From Clostridium sp. CAG:221 (GTDB lineage: Bacteria > Bacillota > Clostridia > Clostridiales > Clostridiaceae): a stretch of 62,763 nt of DNA. The notes under the pieces were generated by a model. It was given only the letters and a program-made list of their open reading frames with translations, made no database searches and had not been told where the DNA came from. Every line of letters starts with the position of its first letter. The first letter of the stretch is position 1. The position numbers were made by a program, and so were the translations under genes. The stretch is from positions 1-62,763 of the forward strand of contig FR883413.1 in NCBI GenBank assembly GCA_000435835.1, given 5' to 3'. This document shows positions 61,381-62,763 of the stretch, piece after piece.

Positions 61381-61415
61381 AATATATATACAGTTTTTTT
61401 AACTGTATATATATT
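61381..61415. promoter_or_regulatory. 15-bp leader hairpin before malL
   Basis: AATATATATACAGTT (61381-61395) pairs perfectly with AACTGTATATATATT (61401-61415). It lies downstream of the malL -10. On the minus strand the following sequence is TTTTG, so it may attenuate, stabilise mRNA, or block readthrough from lacI. Confidence 0.6.
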
Positions 61416-61436
61416 TAAGTTTTATATCACATTAAT

Positions 61437-61465
61437 AATGTACCATTTTTTGAAACTGTTTACAA
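61437..61465 (-). promoter_or_regulatory. Promoter of the malL operon with overlapping cre-like site
   Basis: TTGTAA (61460-61465), a 17-nt spacer and TACATT (61437-61442) on the minus strand. The sequence TGTAAACAGTTTCA (61451-61464) overlaps the -35. It matches the CcpA cre consensus TGnAAnCGnTnnCA except for CA instead of the central CG. Carbon catabolite repression is the expected consequence. Confidence 0.7.
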
Positions 61466-61535
61466 GTATTAAATTTCTTTATTTTTTTAAATTTATTCTA
61501 TTTTTCCTTTACTTTCCTTTATTTTTCATTGCTTG

Positions 61536-61547
61536 GCAATCGTTTGC
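61536..61547. promoter_or_regulatory. LacI-type operator O2
   Basis: GCAATCGTTTGC has the same half-sites as O1. Its centre is 179 bp from the O1 centre. It lies upstream of the -35, just beyond the lacI stop. Confidence 0.65.
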
Positions 61548-61564
61548 ACTAATATTTCACAAAT

Positions 61565-62572
61565 TTAAAAATTTACAAATAATGATTTTCTTTCTACTAG
61601 TTCTGTATCAATTATATAAAAGTTCTTCCCTATTGCTTTTCCTTCAAGTTTATCTATTAAAAGTTTTGTACCATAATACCCTAACTCTTCTGCTTTTACA
61701 TCCACCGATGCCAAAGGGATCGTTCTATATTCCGCCAGCGGAGTATTGTTAAATCCCACCAATGCTATTTTTACCTTACCACTTTCCATAATCTTATCTT
61801 GTGCACCAAAAGCTAATAAATCATCTGTTGCAAGTATAGCTGTCACAGCATCATTTCTTATAATATTATCCATAGCAACATAACCACATTTTTCAGTGAA
61901 GTCATCGCACTCTATTATAAGTTCTTTTCTTAATTCAATACCTCTACTTCTAAGAGCTTGTTTATAACCTTCTAATCTATCCTTAGACATGTTTAAATTT
62001 CCTTTTGCTCCTATAAAGCCAATTGTTTCATGACCCATCTCTATTAATTTTTGTGTTAACAGATACATAGCTTGAAAATTATCATTATCAGCCCATAAAA
62101 CTCCCTTCACTTCTTCAGGACGCCCTATTATTACGAAAGGAAAGTTAATTTTTTTTAAATATTCTATATCCTCATCATTATCTTTAGCATTAAAAAGACA
62201 TAATCCATCCACCAAATTACTTTCAGTAAATTGTTTTATCCATCCATCACTACTGCACTCATCTTTAAAACCATACATAATATAATAGTTCTCTTTTTGT
62301 GCACAAACACTTATTCCCTTTAAAGCTTGTGCAAAGAATGGATTGGAAAACATCTTTTCAGCTCCATCTGGTAATACCACTGCCAGGATTCTTGTTCTAT
62401 TATTAGCTAAACCTCTAGCCACTACATTAGGCGTATAATTCAATTTCTTTATAGCCTTATTAACTTTCTTCTTAGTTTCTTCACTTATTCTCGGACTATT
62501 AGACAATACTCTCGACACTGTAGAAGTAGCTACATTAGCCTCTTTTGCAACATCTTTAATTGTAACTTTCAT
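61565..62572 (-). CDS. LacI-family transcriptional regulator, 335 aa
   Basis: An N-terminal helix-turn-helix (TIKDVAKEANVATSTVSRVL) with hinge (NYTPNVVARGLANNRT) precedes a periplasmic-binding-type ligand domain (about 60-335). The ligand is probably a sugar or sugar phosphate of the adjacent operon. It is transcribed in the same direction as malL. ATG with GAGGGG. It is probably the binder of O1 and O2, by context. Confidence 0.93.
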   Translation of the reverse strand: MKVTIKDVAKEANVATSTVSRVLSNSPRISEETKKKVNKAIKKLNYTPNVVARGLANNRTRILAVVLPDGAEKMFSNPFFAQALKGISVCAQKENYYIMYGFKDECSSDGWIKQFTESNLVDGLCLFNAKDNDEDIEYLKKINFPFVIIGRPEEVKGVLWADNDNFQAMYLLTQKLIEMGHETIGFIGAKGNLNMSKDRLEGYKQALRSRGIELRKELIIECDDFTEKCGYVAMDNIIRNDAVTAILATDDLLAFGAQDKIMESGKVKIALVGFNNTPLAEYRTIPLASVDVKAEELGYYGTKLLIDKLEGKAIGKNFYIIDTELVERKSLFVNF

Positions 62573-62671
62573 GTTATACCCCTCACTTATATTAAAATAA
62601 CCTGCTTATATCACTAACTTTTAAGCATTTTTCTTTATTTCTATTCATCATATCACACTAATTTTACAAAA

Positions 62672-62703
62672 AAAAGAAGTACATATAAATATGTACTTCT
62701 TTT
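62672..62703 (-). terminator. Terminator downstream of the tRNA gene
   Basis: The stem AAAAGAAGTACATA/TATGTACTTCTTTT (62672-62685 with 62690-62703) has a T8 tail on the minus strand. It follows the tRNA 3' end. Confidence 0.85.
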
Positions 62704-62725
62704 TATATAATCTTAGCATTGAATA

Positions 62726-62763
62726 TGGTGGCTTACCGGGGAATCGAACCCCGGACACCTTGA
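62726..62763 (-). tRNA. Partial tRNA gene, 3' half only
   Basis: On the minus strand the T-arm is complete (CGGGG-TTCGATT-CCCCG), followed by the acceptor 3' strand GTAAGCC, discriminator A and an encoded CCA (62726-62728). The gene runs off the window, so the anticodon is not visible and the isotype is undetermined. Confidence 0.92.

Noticed and set aside
62726..62763. Isotype of the partial tRNA
   Set aside because: The anticodon is outside the window, and acceptor and variable-loop bases do not decide it.

Overview
This AT-rich window has the gene content and strong Shine-Dalgarno sites of a spore-forming Firmicute, most likely Clostridium sensu stricto. Supporting features are an alpha/beta-type small acid-soluble spore protein, two SpoVB-like flippases, a LonA/LonB/ClpXP block, a clostridial-type V-ATPase operon and a SAM-I riboswitch. 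Most genes lie on the minus strand. Species assignment is not possible from this sequence alone. I see no prophage, transposase or CRISPR array, and one partial tRNA gene at the right edge.

Layout, left to right. 1-280: a probable 6S RNA gene with its own promoter. 281-3253: a two-gene operon (acidic unknown plus DUF1292), a SprT-like protein and a large membrane-anchored unknown. 3365-7611: one copy of a palindromic repeat, a HelD-type helicase and the UPF0237/UPF0210 pair. 7709-7950: a complete 48-codon gene with its own promoter and terminator. 7969-12873: a methyl-cycle operon in which a SAM-I riboswitch precedes metF, luxS, a free-standing MetH reactivation protein and a reactivation-less MetH. 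12884-13831: a WecA/TagO-type transferase. 13994-22634: a nine-gene V-ATPase operon whose c-ring subunit carries the Na+-binding residues. 22733-26303: radical SAM, methyltransferase-like and membrane-tethered propeller genes. 26424-29284: uppP, a SpoVB-like flippase and a SASP on the plus strand. 29338-33479: a sugar ABC importer. 33593-41892: a second flippase, RluA-type synthase, M20 amidohydrolase, a gene remnant, a UvrD-like helicase, a shortened EAL-HDOD protein and small unknowns. 42014-45023: a PerR-like regulator, an exported FG-GAP-like protein and a group with two extremely cysteine-rich membrane proteins. 45168-53424: engB, lon, lonB, clpX, clpP and tig. 53451-56876: envelope-associated unknowns, including a TcaA-like protein, and an ECF S component. 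57151-62572: a maltose-type operon (alpha-glucosidase, PTS EIICB, endonuclease/phosphatase-fold protein) with a LacI regulator. 62726 onward: the 3' end of a tRNA gene.

The most unusual observations are as follows. A roughly 100-140 bp palindromic intergenic repeat occurs four times, and one copy sits inside the P3 arm of the SAM-I riboswitch. The maltose promoter has a cre-like site over its -35 and two LacI-type half-symmetric operators 179 bp apart. The 3' end of the alpha-glucosidase gene is duplicated in tandem. The EAL-HDOD protein appears to have lost its middle. Two adjacent membrane proteins contain 20 and 17 cysteines. All functional assignments come from motif recognition without database searches.
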